Assembly: GCF_001545035.1 (NCBI RefSeq)
Contig: NZ_FCOJ02000027.1
Location: 1 to 64,000 of the forward strand
Direction: 5' to 3'
DNA: 64,000 nucleotides
Origin: Caballeronia glebae
GTDB lineage: Bacteria > Pseudomonadota > Gammaproteobacteria > Burkholderiales > Burkholderiaceae
The translations under genes were made by a program, and so were the position numbers. Every line of letters begins with the position of its first letter. Positions within the stretch are counted from its first letter, which is position 1. The notes beneath the pieces are model-generated. The model was given only the letters and a program-made list of their open reading frames with translations, was not told the DNA's origin and did no database searches. Of the stretch, positions 17,059 to 25,312 are shown piece after piece.

Positions 17059-18087
17059 TTAGACCGGGAACGGATTGCGTTCCGCGAACCCTTGCTGAGG
17101 CCAGTACGGATACGCCGGACGCACCGTGCTCGCCTCGTCGAGCTTTTTGACTTGCTCGGCCGTCAGGTTCCACCCGACCGCGCCCAGGTTCTGCCGCAGT
17201 TGCTCTTCGTTGCGCGCGCCGATCAGCACCGTCGCCACCGTCGGACGCTGCAGCAGCCAGTTGAGCGCGATCTGCGGCACGGTCTTGCCAGTTTCCGCGG
17301 CAATCGCATCGAGCGCATCGACCACGCGATACAGATACTCGTCCGGCACCGGCGGCCCCATGTCGGCGGTCTTGTGCAGACGGCTCGTCGCGGGCAGCGG
17401 CTGGCCACGGCGAATCTTGCCGGTGAGACGCCCCCAGCCGAGCGGACTCCACACGATTGCGCCCACGCCCTGATCGAGCCCGAGCGGCATCAATTCCCAT
17501 TCGTAGTCGCGGCCGATCAGCGAGTAGTACGTCTGATTCGCGACATAGCGCGGATAGCCGTAGCGGTCCGCCACATCGAGCGATTTCTGCAGATGCCAGC
17601 CCGAAAAATTCGACACGCCCGTATAGCGGATTTTGCCCGCGCGCACGAGATCGTCGAGCGTGGAAAGCGTCTCTTCGACGGGCGTTTTCGCGTCGAAGCC
17701 ATGCAGCTGGAACACGTCGATGTAATCCGTCTGCAGGCGCTCCAGCGCCGCGTTCACGGCCCGAACGAGGTGAAAGCGCGACGAACCGACGGCGTTCGGG
17801 TCGTCCTGATCGAAGCGGAATGTCGCCTTGGTCGAAACGATGACTTTGTCGCGCCGGCCCTTGAGCGCTTCGCCGAGTATCGATTCCGATGAGCCGCGCG
17901 AGTAGATGTCGGCGGTGTCGAACATCGTCACGCCCGCGTCGAGGCAGATATCGACGAGCTTGCGCGCTTCGCTCACGTCGGTTTCGCCCCACGCCTGAAA
18001 GAATTCGCCCTTGCCGCCGAAAGTGCCGGTGCCGAAACTCAAGACGGGAACCTTGAAGCCCGAAGCACCGAGATGTCGATATTCCAT
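17059..18087 (-). CDS. Aldo/keto reductase
   Basis: A 342-residue cytoplasmic NADPH-dependent oxidoreductase of the (beta/alpha)8 fold. The catalytic tetrad is visible as Asp and Tyr in FDTADIYSRG near residues 55-62, Lys in VIVSTKATF near 87, and His in DVFQLHGFD near 127. The C-terminal cofactor segment ALNWLLQRPTVATVLIGARN is normal. It begins MEYRHLGASGFKVPVLSFG. The substrate is unknown. It stands alone, facing the LysE gene downstream and the ClC gene upstream. Confidence 0.88.
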   Translation of the reverse strand: MEYRHLGASGFKVPVLSFGTGTFGGKGEFFQAWGETDVSEARKLVDICLDAGVTMFDTADIYSRGSSESILGEALKGRRDKVIVSTKATFRFDQDDPNAVGSSRFHLVRAVNAALERLQTDYIDVFQLHGFDAKTPVEETLSTLDDLVRAGKIRYTGVSNFSGWHLQKSLDVADRYGYPRYVANQTYYSLIGRDYEWELMPLGLDQGVGAIVWSPLGWGRLTGKIRRGQPLPATSRLHKTADMGPPVPDEYLYRVVDALDAIAAETGKTVPQIALNWLLQRPTVATVLIGARNEEQLRQNLGAVGWNLTAEQVKKLDEASTVRPAYPYWPQQGFAERNPFPV

Positions 18088-18115
18088 TGCTTGTCCTCGT
18101 GGATGAAATCTGTGG

Positions 18116-18204
18116 GCGCCGCGCTTCGTGCGGGAAGCGCGGCGCGACGAATGTCCATCGACGAGACTACCGCAACGCCTGCGCGCATGCAGGAAGCGCA
18201 GGCG
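18116..18204 (-). terminator. Tandem hairpins downstream of the first ClC gene
   Basis: Two perfect inverted repeats lie back to back after the ClC stop: CGCCTGCGC/GCGCAGGCG (18176-18204) and GCGCCGCGCTTC/GAAGCGCGGCGC (18116-18145, 6-base loop). Neither is followed by a clear T run on the minus strand, so termination or mRNA 3' protection is inferred. Confidence 0.5.
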
Positions 18205-19548
18205 CTAACGCCCGCGCGCCGCGCGCTCGCCGAGCGAATCGTAGATCGGCGGCACGTGCAGAAGCATCGGCACGATCATCGCGGTGAAGCAGGCGGTGAG
18301 CATCGGCAGGAGCAAGGTGAAGCTCGCCGTCATCTCGGTGACGAGCACGATGCCCGTAACCGGCGCGCGCACCACCGCGACGAAGAACGCCGCCATGCCG
18401 ACCACCGCGAAGGTGCCGGTGTTGCCGGTCGCGCTCGTCATGCCGGGGAACCAGTCGAGACACACGCGGCCGAAAACGAGCCCCGTCTGCGCGCCGAGCG
18501 CGAGCATGGGCGCGAAGATGCCGCCGGGCGTGCCCGCCGCGTACGAGACCGGGCCGAGCACGAAGCGCAACGCGAACATCGCGCTCACGCTCGCGACGGT
18601 GCCCGCGCCGAGGAGCGCGCGCTCGGTCAGCAAATCGCCGCCGCCCGCGAGATCCGGCGCGAACCACGCGAGCAGGCCGACCGCTGCGCCGACCGTCGCC
18701 GCGCGCGCCGTCGCATGCTTGACCAATGCGGGCGGCGCGATCGATTCGGCGGCGTCGAGCGTCCAGAGGATGAGACGGCAATACGCCGCGCCCAGCAGCC
18801 CCAGCAACGCGCCGAGCAGGAGATGCGCGCCGGTCATTTCGAATCCGGGGAACGGTTGCGCGGGCAGGTGAAAGTCGGGCAGGTCGCCGTGCAGCAGACG
18901 CGCCATCGCGATAGCGCTCGCCGATGCGCCGAGTGCCGCCACCGTCGTGCGCGTATCGAAGCGCCGCATCAGTTCTTCGAGCACGAACACCGCGCCCGCG
19001 ATCGGCGCATTGAACGCCGTGGCGAGGCCCGCGCCCGCGCCGGCCGCGAGCAGCACGCGGCAATCGCCTGCGTTGCGCCTGAAGAACGTGCCGATGGCAT
19101 TCGCGATCGAAGCGCCCATCTGCACGGTCGGACCTTCGCGGCCGAGCGCGAGCCCCGCGCCGATGGCGAGCACGCCGCCCACGAACTTGACCGGTATGAG
19201 CACGAGCGGCGCGGGCGGAACGCTGCCGCGCAACACCGCTTCGACATGGGGAATGCCGCTGCCGCTCGCCGTGGGTGCGAAGCGCGCGACGAGCCACGCG
19301 GCGAGCCCGGCCGCCGCCGCCGTTGCGAGGACGAAGAGCACGCATAGCGCGAGCAGCACGATTGCCGAGTCGTGGCCCGCGTGCGCCCACGCGACGAACG
19401 CATTGCGCCAGGCATCGGCGCGTTCGAGCGCGAAGCGAAACAGCACGCCGATCGCGCCCGTCGCCGCGCCCACGAGCACCGACGCCGCCGCGAGCGCAAC
19501 GAGTCCCGCGCGCTCGTCGTCCTGAATGGTGTCTTCGTTATCGTTCAT
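18205..19548 (-). CDS. ClC-family chloride/proton antiporter (ClcA-like)
   Basis: A 447-residue polytopic inner-membrane protein. All ClC hallmarks are present: GSGIPHVE near residue 95, GREGPTVQMG with the gating glutamate near 138, FNAPIAGAVFVLEE near 185 (both glutamates of the EE pair kept, the second being the internal proton-pathway residue), and GTPGGIFAPML near 350. It therefore looks like a coupled Cl-/H+ exchanger rather than a channel. The start at 19548 (MNDNEDTIQDDE) is chosen because the extension to 19674 shares sequence with the divergent gene's leader. A second, different ClC gene lies at 56793. Confidence 0.9.
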   Translation of the reverse strand: MNDNEDTIQDDERAGLVALAAASVLVGAATGAIGVLFRFALERADAWRNAFVAWAHAGHDSAIVLLALCVLFVLATAAAAGLAAWLVARFAPTASGSGIPHVEAVLRGSVPPAPLVLIPVKFVGGVLAIGAGLALGREGPTVQMGASIANAIGTFFRRNAGDCRVLLAAGAGAGLATAFNAPIAGAVFVLEELMRRFDTRTTVAALGASASAIAMARLLHGDLPDFHLPAQPFPGFEMTGAHLLLGALLGLLGAAYCRLILWTLDAAESIAPPALVKHATARAATVGAAVGLLAWFAPDLAGGGDLLTERALLGAGTVASVSAMFALRFVLGPVSYAAGTPGGIFAPMLALGAQTGLVFGRVCLDWFPGMTSATGNTGTFAVVGMAAFFVAVVRAPVTGIVLVTEMTASFTLLLPMLTACFTAMIVPMLLHVPPIYDSLGERAARGR

Positions 19549-19661
19549 CGCGCATGGCGCTCCTAATCGGCATTTGCCACGAAGCGTATCACCGCGCAGC
19601 GCGGCGGGCATGGAGCTTGCAAACCGAAAGGCATTTCGACGCGGAGCATTTCGAGAGGCAC

Positions 19662-21946
19662 ATGAATCACGCAAAAGACGAGCCGTTTTTCCAGCCAGGG
19701 CGCAATTGCGCGAGCGTGCGTCATGCCGGGCGCTTCAGTCTGCTCGTCGATGGCGCGGACTATTTCCGCGTGCTGCGCGAGGCGCTCACGCGCGCGGAGC
19801 GCACGGTGTTCATCCTCGGATGGGATATCGACAGCCGCATGAAGCTCACGCCCGAAGGCGCGGACGATGGTTATCCCGAAGCGCTCGGCGACTTTCTGCA
19901 CGCGCTCGCTGGCAACAAGCGGCGTCTGCGCATCTATATTCTCGCGTGGGATTTCGCGATGCTCTACGCGTTCGAGCGCGAATGGCTGCCGGTCTACAAA
20001 ATGGGCTGGCGCACGCACAGGCGCATCGCGTTCCAGATGGACCGCAAGCATCCGCTCGGCGGCTCGCAACATCAGAAGCTCGTCGTGATCGACGACCGGC
20101 TCGCGTTCGTCGGCGGTCTCGATCTCACGCGCTCGCGCTGGGACACGACCGCGCACGCGCCCGACGAGCCGTTGCGCCGCGATGCGAACGGCGCGTCGTA
20201 TCAGCCGTTTCACGATGTCCATACGATGTTCGATGGCGACGCCGCACGCGAGATCGGCGTGCTCGCGCGCGAGCGATGGGCGCGCTCATGCGGCAAGCGC
20301 CTCGCGATCCGCTCGCATCGCGCGATGCTTCGGCAGGACCCGTGGCCGCCTTCGCGACGCGTCGATCTCGAAGATGTCGATATCGCCATCTCGCTCACCG
20401 AGCCCGATTATCTCGGCCGGGAACCGGTGCAGCAGATTCGCACGCAGTATCTCGACGCGATTGCGCGGGCGCGGCGCAGCATCTATATCGAGAATCAGTA
20501 CTTCACGTCGGGGACGATCGGCGCCGCGCTCGCCGATTCGCTCGCGCGCGAGGACGGCCCCGATCTCGCCATCGTCGTGCCGCGCAATCAGAGCGGCTGG
20601 CTGCAGGAAGTGACCATGGGCGTGCTGCGCGCGCGCCTGCACAGGCTTCTGAAGAGCGCGGACGCGCATGGGCGATACCGCCTGCTGTGTCCGAGCGTGC
20701 CGAAGCTCGGCGAAGAGATCGTCAACGTACACAGCAAGCTGATGATCGTCGACGATGAATTGCTGATCGTCGGCTCGGCCAATCTGAACAATCGGTCGAT
20801 GGTGCTCGACAGCGAATGCAACGTGTCGATCGATGCCGGCGCCGACGTGCGTATCCGCCGCGCGATTGCTACGATGCGCGACGCGTTGCTCGCCGAACAT
20901 CTCGGCTGCGAGATCGCGGATGTCGTGCGCGAACGCCAGGCGCGCAACGGCATGAACGCCGCGATTCAGGCGCTCTCGCGCGATCGCGAAGAACATCGAA
21001 CGATGGTGCCGCTCGACCCGCAAGTGTCGACGGAACTCGATCAACTGATTCCGCCCGAGGCGCTGATCGATCCCGAAACGCCGATCGCCGCCGACGAACT
21101 CGTCGACCAGTTCGTGCCCGCGGAAAAGACGCGTCCGCTCATCGGCCGCTTCGCGCTGCTCGGCGCGCTTGCGCTGATGATCGTGGTCGTCGCGGGTCTG
21201 TGGCACTGGACGCCGCTCGGCGATTACGTGAACCTGAAGTCGCTCACGAACGCGACGCGTCATATCGATTCGTTGCGCTCGCGCCGCTGTGGATCGTCCT
21301 TTGTTATGTGATCGCGGCGGTCGTCGCGGTGCCGATCACGCTGCTGATCGCGACGACGGGCATCGTTTTCGGCGCTTCATGGGGCGGCGCTTACGCGTTC
21401 ATCGGAACGACAATCGCGGCCGCGATTTCTTATTCGCTCGGCAACCGGCTTGGCCGCGATGCGGTGCGCAAGCTCGCGGGCGCGCGCGTCAACCGGCTGT
21501 CCGAACGCGTGGCCAAGCGCGGCATCGTCGCGGTCGTGGTATTGCGGATCTTGCCGGTCGCACCGTTTGCGATCGTCAATCTCGTGGCGGGCGCGTCGCA
21601 TATCCGCATGCGCGACTTCATGATCGGCACGATGCTCGGCATGGGCCCCGGCATCTTTCTGACGGTCGCATTCGCGCATCAGCTCGTCGCTTCGCTGCAT
21701 CGGCCGACGGTCGGCTCGTTCGCGGTGCTGATCGGCATCGGCGCGTCGCTGCTCGGCGTATCGCTGTTGCTGCAGCGCTTTCTCGGCGGCGCGGCGCGTC
21801 AGGATGCGCACGAAGGCGCGCCGAGCGATGCCGACAAGCCGCGCGCAAGCGATGAAGCGAAGCGCGCGAGCGCACTGCGCGAGAACGCAACGATGCCGCG
21901 CGAGGCATCGGCCAGAAACGAGCGCCCCGACGAGGTCAACTCATGA
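19662..21946 (+). pseudogene. Phospholipase-D/VTT fusion protein gene with an internal frameshift
   Basis: The first frame (19662-21311) encodes two phospholipase-D HKD motifs, HQKLVVIDDRLAFVGGLDL near residue 137 and VHSKLMIVDDELLIVGSANL near 358, then a hydrophobic helix near 505. It then runs into a 12-residue off-frame tail and stops. The next frame continues as ALAPLWIVLCYVIAAVV and encodes a VTT (DedA/SNARE-associated) domain to 21946. Inserting one base at about 21273-21275 joins them into one ~760-residue membrane protein (PLD, PLD, VTT), an architecture I recall from related proteobacteria. It may be a cardiolipin synthase-like or phosphatidyl-transferring enzyme. The shift could be a real mutation or a sequencing error. 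Confidence 0.8.
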
Positions 21947-22710
21947 CGCGGATGCACGAGACCGTCATCGAACGCGAAGACATGAACGAAGCGCGCGCGC
22001 GCGAGCTGCGCATCGCCACATATAACTTGCATGGTGCGATAGGCATCGACGGCAAGTTTGCGCCGGAGCGCATCGGCGAAGTGCTCGCCGAGATCGATGC
22101 GGACATCTTCGCGTTGCAGGAAGTGCCGCTCGGCGGCAGCGGCTCGCCCGATGTGCTCGACGTGCTGCAACGCATGACGAATCTGCATGCTGTAGCGGGC
22201 CCGACGCTCGACACGCCCGAGCGGCGCTACGGCAACGCGGTGCTCACGCGCTATCCGGTGCGCGCGGTGCGCACGCTCGATCTCTCGTTCAGAAGTCGCG
22301 AGCCGCGCGGCGCGCTCGATGCCGACATCGATTGCGGCGGCGAACTCTGGCGCGTGGTCGCGACGCATCTCGGTCTCGCATCGAGCGAGCGGCGCGCGCA
22401 AGTGGAGCAAGTGCTGCAAAGCTTCGATACGCCCGCGCTGCCCGTGATCCTGCTCGGCGATCTGAACGAGTGGTTCGTCCATGGCCGCACGTTGCGGCGA
22501 CTCGTCACGCGCTTTCATCGCGCGAGTGCGTTGCGCACGTTTCCGACGCGCTATCCGCTCTTCGCGCTCGATCGCATCTGGGTGCATCCGGGCGAGCGTC
22601 TCATGCGCGTGGACGTGCATCGCACGCGGCTTTCGCGTATCGCTTCCGATCACTATCCGCTCATCGCTCATATCGCGCATCGCGCGTTTGCATCGTCCAT
22701 AAAGCGGTAA
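21943..22710 (+). CDS. Endonuclease/exonuclease/phosphatase-family protein
   Basis: 255 residues. Family motifs: RIATYNLHG near residue 24, catalytic Glu in IFALQEVPL near 52, VVATHLGL near 140, LLGDLNEWF near 170, and the terminal SDHYPLIAHI. These are the metal-binding and catalytic positions of the EEP fold, which covers Mg-dependent phosphodiesterases acting on nucleic acids, phosphoinositides or sphingomyelin. Its start overlaps the stop of the PLD/VTT frame by 4 bases (ATGA), so the two products probably act together on phospholipid-type substrates. This coupling also argues that the 3' VTT frame upstream is normally translated. The 219 bases that follow hold no gene. Confidence 0.87.
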   Translation: MTRMHETVIEREDMNEARARELRIATYNLHGAIGIDGKFAPERIGEVLAEIDADIFALQEVPLGGSGSPDVLDVLQRMTNLHAVAGPTLDTPERRYGNAVLTRYPVRAVRTLDLSFRSREPRGALDADIDCGGELWRVVATHLGLASSERRAQVEQVLQSFDTPALPVILLGDLNEWFVHGRTLRRLVTRFHRASALRTFPTRYPLFALDRIWVHPGERLMRVDVHRTRLSRIASDHYPLIAHIAHRAFASSIKR

Positions 22711-22929
22711 AACGCATGACGTGTTCGATGCACAAGTATCGAAGATCATCGCGGATGATGCCTTCATGGCTCACGTGTCAGCGCGACGCCACGAAAAACC
22801 CCTATAAAAACGATATAAAAGCGCAAAAGACTCGCACGAACTCGCTTGGCCTATGTAGAATCCGGCGTGATACGACGCATGGGTGCGAACGTATTCGAAT
22901 ATCACTGACCAAAAACAGGTAGGAGAAAC

Positions 22930-23415
22930 ATGCCGACTTCCGCTAAAACCGCTGCCAAGAAAGCCCCGGCCAAGAAGGCCACGGTGAAGACCGCCGCCGC
23001 ACCGGCGAAGAAAGCAGCAGCGCCGAAGGTTGCCGCGAAGAAAGTAGCTGCGAAGAAAGTAGCCGCGAAGAAAGTAGCCGCGAAGACCACGGGCGCTCCC
23101 TCGCCGATCAAGGACACGTTCACGAAGGCATCGCTCGCGACGCATCTCTCGGAGCGCGCCGCTGTCGACTTGAAGGCAGTGAAGGCCGTGCTGGGTGCGC
23201 TGGAAGACACCATCCTCGGTTCGATCCACAAGAAGGGCGCAGGCGAATTCACGCTGTCGGGTCTGCTGAAGATCTCCGCTCAAGCCGTGCCGGCGAAGAA
23301 GAAGCGCTTCGGCAAGGACCCGTTCTCGGGTGAAGAGCGCTGGTTCCCGGCCAAGCCGGCAAGCGTTCGCATCAAGGCGCGCCCGCTGAAGAAGCTGAAG
23401 GACGCAGCGGCTTAA
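22930..23415 (+). CDS. HU-family histone-like protein with lysine/alanine-rich N-terminal extension
   Basis: 161 residues. Residues 1-55 are built from AKK/AAKKV repeats like eukaryotic histone H1 tails. Residues ~58-155 form an HU/IHF domain (TKASLATHLSERAAVD, GEFTLSGLLKISAQAVPAKK, RFGKDPFSGEE), followed by a basic C-terminus. It should compact DNA, with the tail giving extra non-specific binding. GGAG lies 5-6 bases before the ATG, and a strong terminator follows. Such tailed HU proteins are known in Burkholderiales; in mycobacterial Hlp the tail is at the other end. The tail is encoded by a perfect tandem DNA repeat, so its length may vary between strains. Confidence 0.9.
   Translation: MPTSAKTAAKKAPAKKATVKTAAAPAKKAAAPKVAAKKVAAKKVAAKKVAAKTTGAPSPIKDTFTKASLATHLSERAAVDLKAVKAVLGALEDTILGSIHKKGAGEFTLSGLLKISAQAVPAKKKRFGKDPFSGEERWFPAKPASVRIKARPLKKLKDAAA
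23032..23085 (+). repeat. 15-base tandem repeat in the HU tail
   Basis: The unit GCCGCGAAGAAAGTA is repeated three times (the second copy has one T for C) plus a partial fourth copy, each encoding AAKKV. The unit is a multiple of three, so copy-number change would lengthen or shorten the tail without a frameshift. Confidence 0.85.
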
Positions 23416-23472
23416 GTCCGTTGCGCCAGCATTGCGGCTTCGGTTTCGTTAGCGAAATCGAAGCTCGTTGAG

Positions 23473-23516
23473 AAAGAGGCCAGCTTCCCTTTATCGGGAT
23501 GCTGGCCTCTTTTGCT
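23473..23516 (+). terminator. Intrinsic terminator of the HU gene
   Basis: AAAGAGGCCAGC (23473-23484) pairs with GCTGGCCTCTTT (23501-23512), followed by TGCTTTTG. It ends the HU transcript 58 bases after its stop and faces the convergent LysR gene. Confidence 0.85.
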
Positions 23517-23546
23517 TTTGCGCTTTTGCGCTTTTGCGCTTTTGCT
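23511..23546. repeat. Short tandem repeat of an 8-base unit
   Basis: TTTTGCGC is repeated three times in a row, with TTTTGC-type partial copies on both sides, between the HU terminator and the stop of the LysR gene. Copy number may vary. It does not reach into conserved coding sequence. Confidence 0.7.
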
Positions 23547-24445
23547 TATGTGCGCTCGTTGTATGGCGCGAAGATCTCGCTCAACCAGTCCGCGAAAACC
23601 CGCACGCGAGCGGAGAGTTGCCGGTTATGCGGATAGAGCACGGAGATTGGCATGGGCGGCGGCGGGAGTTTCGCAAGCACGACTTGCAGACGGCCATCGG
23701 TCAGCGCATCGTCGACGTGATAGCGCGGCACCTGAACGATACCGAGTCCCGCGAGCGCCGCTTGCGTATAGAGTTCGACGCCCGACACCGACACCGCCGC
23801 CTGCAATTCGATCGTCTCGATACGTCCATCGACGGTGAATTCCAGAGGCAACACACGACCCGTCGCACTCGATACGAAGTTCACCGCGCGATGCGAGGCG
23901 AGCGCCGCGAGATCATCCGGCATGCCTGAGCGCGCGAGATACGCGGGACTTGCCACCGTCACCTGTTCGAGCAGCGCGACGCGCCGGCCGATCATCGACG
24001 AATCCTGCAACGTGCCCGCGCGTAGCACGCAATCGACGCCTTCACGCACGAGATCGACGAGCCTGTCGTCCTCGCCGATATGCAGCTCGATCTGCGCATG
24101 TCGCGCGAGAAACGCGGGCAGTCCCGGCACGATGAAATGCCGCGCGAGCGTGCCTTGCAGATTCACGCGCAACACACCCTTTGGTTCGGCGTGTTTGAAC
24201 GAGCCTTCCGCCTCCTCCAGATCGGCGATCAGACGCACGCAGCGCCGATAGTGTTCCTCGCCGTCGTGCGTGAGGCGGACGGTGCGCGTGGTGCGTTCGA
24301 GCAGGCGCGCGCCGAGCCGTTGCTCCATGCGCTTCATCAGATTGGTGACGGTGGCGCGCGGTATCTGCAGATCGTCGGCGGCCTGCGTGAAGCTGTGCCG
24401 CTCGGCAATGCGCACGAATACCTGCATTTCCTGGAATCGATCCAT
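23546..24445 (-). CDS. LysR-family transcriptional regulator
   Basis: 299 residues, typical length. The N-terminal winged helix-turn-helix (FVRIAERHSFTQAADDL, ATVTNLMKRMEQRLGARLLERTTRTVRLT) is followed by the LysR substrate-binding domain (residues ~90-295). It belongs to the CrgA/DmlR-like group judging by the RMEQRLGARLLERTTR pattern. It is divergent from the SDR gene at 24569 with 123 bases between starts, so regulation of that gene is the simplest hypothesis. The effector is unknown. Confidence 0.9.
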   Translation of the reverse strand: MDRFQEMQVFVRIAERHSFTQAADDLQIPRATVTNLMKRMEQRLGARLLERTTRTVRLTHDGEEHYRRCVRLIADLEEAEGSFKHAEPKGVLRVNLQGTLARHFIVPGLPAFLARHAQIELHIGEDDRLVDLVREGVDCVLRAGTLQDSSMIGRRVALLEQVTVASPAYLARSGMPDDLAALASHRAVNFVSSATGRVLPLEFTVDGRIETIELQAAVSVSGVELYTQAALAGLGIVQVPRYHVDDALTDGRLQVVLAKLPPPPMPISVLYPHNRQLSARVRVFADWLSEIFAPYNERT

Positions 24446-24568
24446 GACGAATGGGCGGATAGATTGTTAAAGCAACTGGAACGATGATACTAAGCCACGC
24501 GCGATGATCGCGGAAACGGAATGATTCATCATGCTCTGCATCGACCAGCCTACTTTAAGGAGCACATC

Positions 24569-25312
24569 ATGAGTCAGACCCAGGCAAAACGCGTTGCCAT
24601 CGTCACGGGCGCGTCGCGCGGCATCGGCGCGGAGATCGCGCGGCGTCTCGCACGCGACGGCTTCGCGGTCGCGGTGAACTATGCGTCGAGCGCGAACGAA
24701 GCGAACGCGCTCGTCGCGCAATTGCGCGAAGCGGGAAGCGCGGCGATCGCGGTGAAAGCGGATGTCGCCAACGCCGACGAAGTGCGCCACATGTTCGAGA
24801 CTGTCGAAGCTTCGCTCGGCAAGGTCGATGCGCTCGTCAACAACGCGGGCGTGCTGAAGACCGCGCCGCTCGCCGATACGAGCGATGCGCTTTACGATCA
24901 GACGTTCGATATCAACGTGCGCGGCACCTTCAACACGCTGCGCGAAGCGGCGGCGCGCATGAACGGCGGCGGGCGCATCGTGAACTTTTCGAGCACGACG
25001 CTCGCGCTCAACATGGCCGGCTACGCGATCTACAACGCGACGAAAGCGGCGGTCGAATCGTTCACGCATGTATTCGCGAAGGAGTTGCGCGGACGCGGCG
25101 TCACGGTGAACGCGGTCGCGCCGGGACCGGTGGCGACGTCGCTGTTTCTCGACGGCAAGACCGACGAGCAGATCGCCACGTTCTCGAAGATGCCGCCGCT
25201 CGAACGTCTCGGTCAGCCCGACGATATCGCTTCGGTTGTCGCGTTTCTCGTCGGACCGGATGCGGGCTGGGTCAATGGGCAAGTGCTGCGCGCGAACGGC
25301 GGCATTGCCTAG
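24569..25312 (+). CDS. Short-chain dehydrogenase/reductase
   Basis: 247 residues. Rossmann motif TGASRGIGAEIA near residue 14, NNAG near 90, and catalytic Ser and YxxxK (FSSTTL, YNATKAA) near 143 and 157. It resembles classical NADP-dependent SDRs such as FabG-like or quinone/ketone reductases. The start at 24569 has AAGGAG 7 bases upstream; the longer frame adds a non-conserved leader. It is divergent from the LysR gene, which probably controls it. Its TAG stop is interlocked with the stop of the convergent nuclease gene inside one CTAG. Confidence 0.88.
   Translation: MSQTQAKRVAIVTGASRGIGAEIARRLARDGFAVAVNYASSANEANALVAQLREAGSAAIAVKADVANADEVRHMFETVEASLGKVDALVNNAGVLKTAPLADTSDALYDQTFDINVRGTFNTLREAAARMNGGGRIVNFSSTTLALNMAGYAIYNATKAAVESFTHVFAKELRGRGVTVNAVAPGPVATSLFLDGKTDEQIATFSKMPPLERLGQPDDIASVVAFLVGPDAGWVNGQVLRANGGIA

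Noticed and set aside
23511..23546. Possible CRISPR or clustered repeat array
   Set aside because: The units are 8 bases, contiguous and without spacers; it is a simple tandem repeat.
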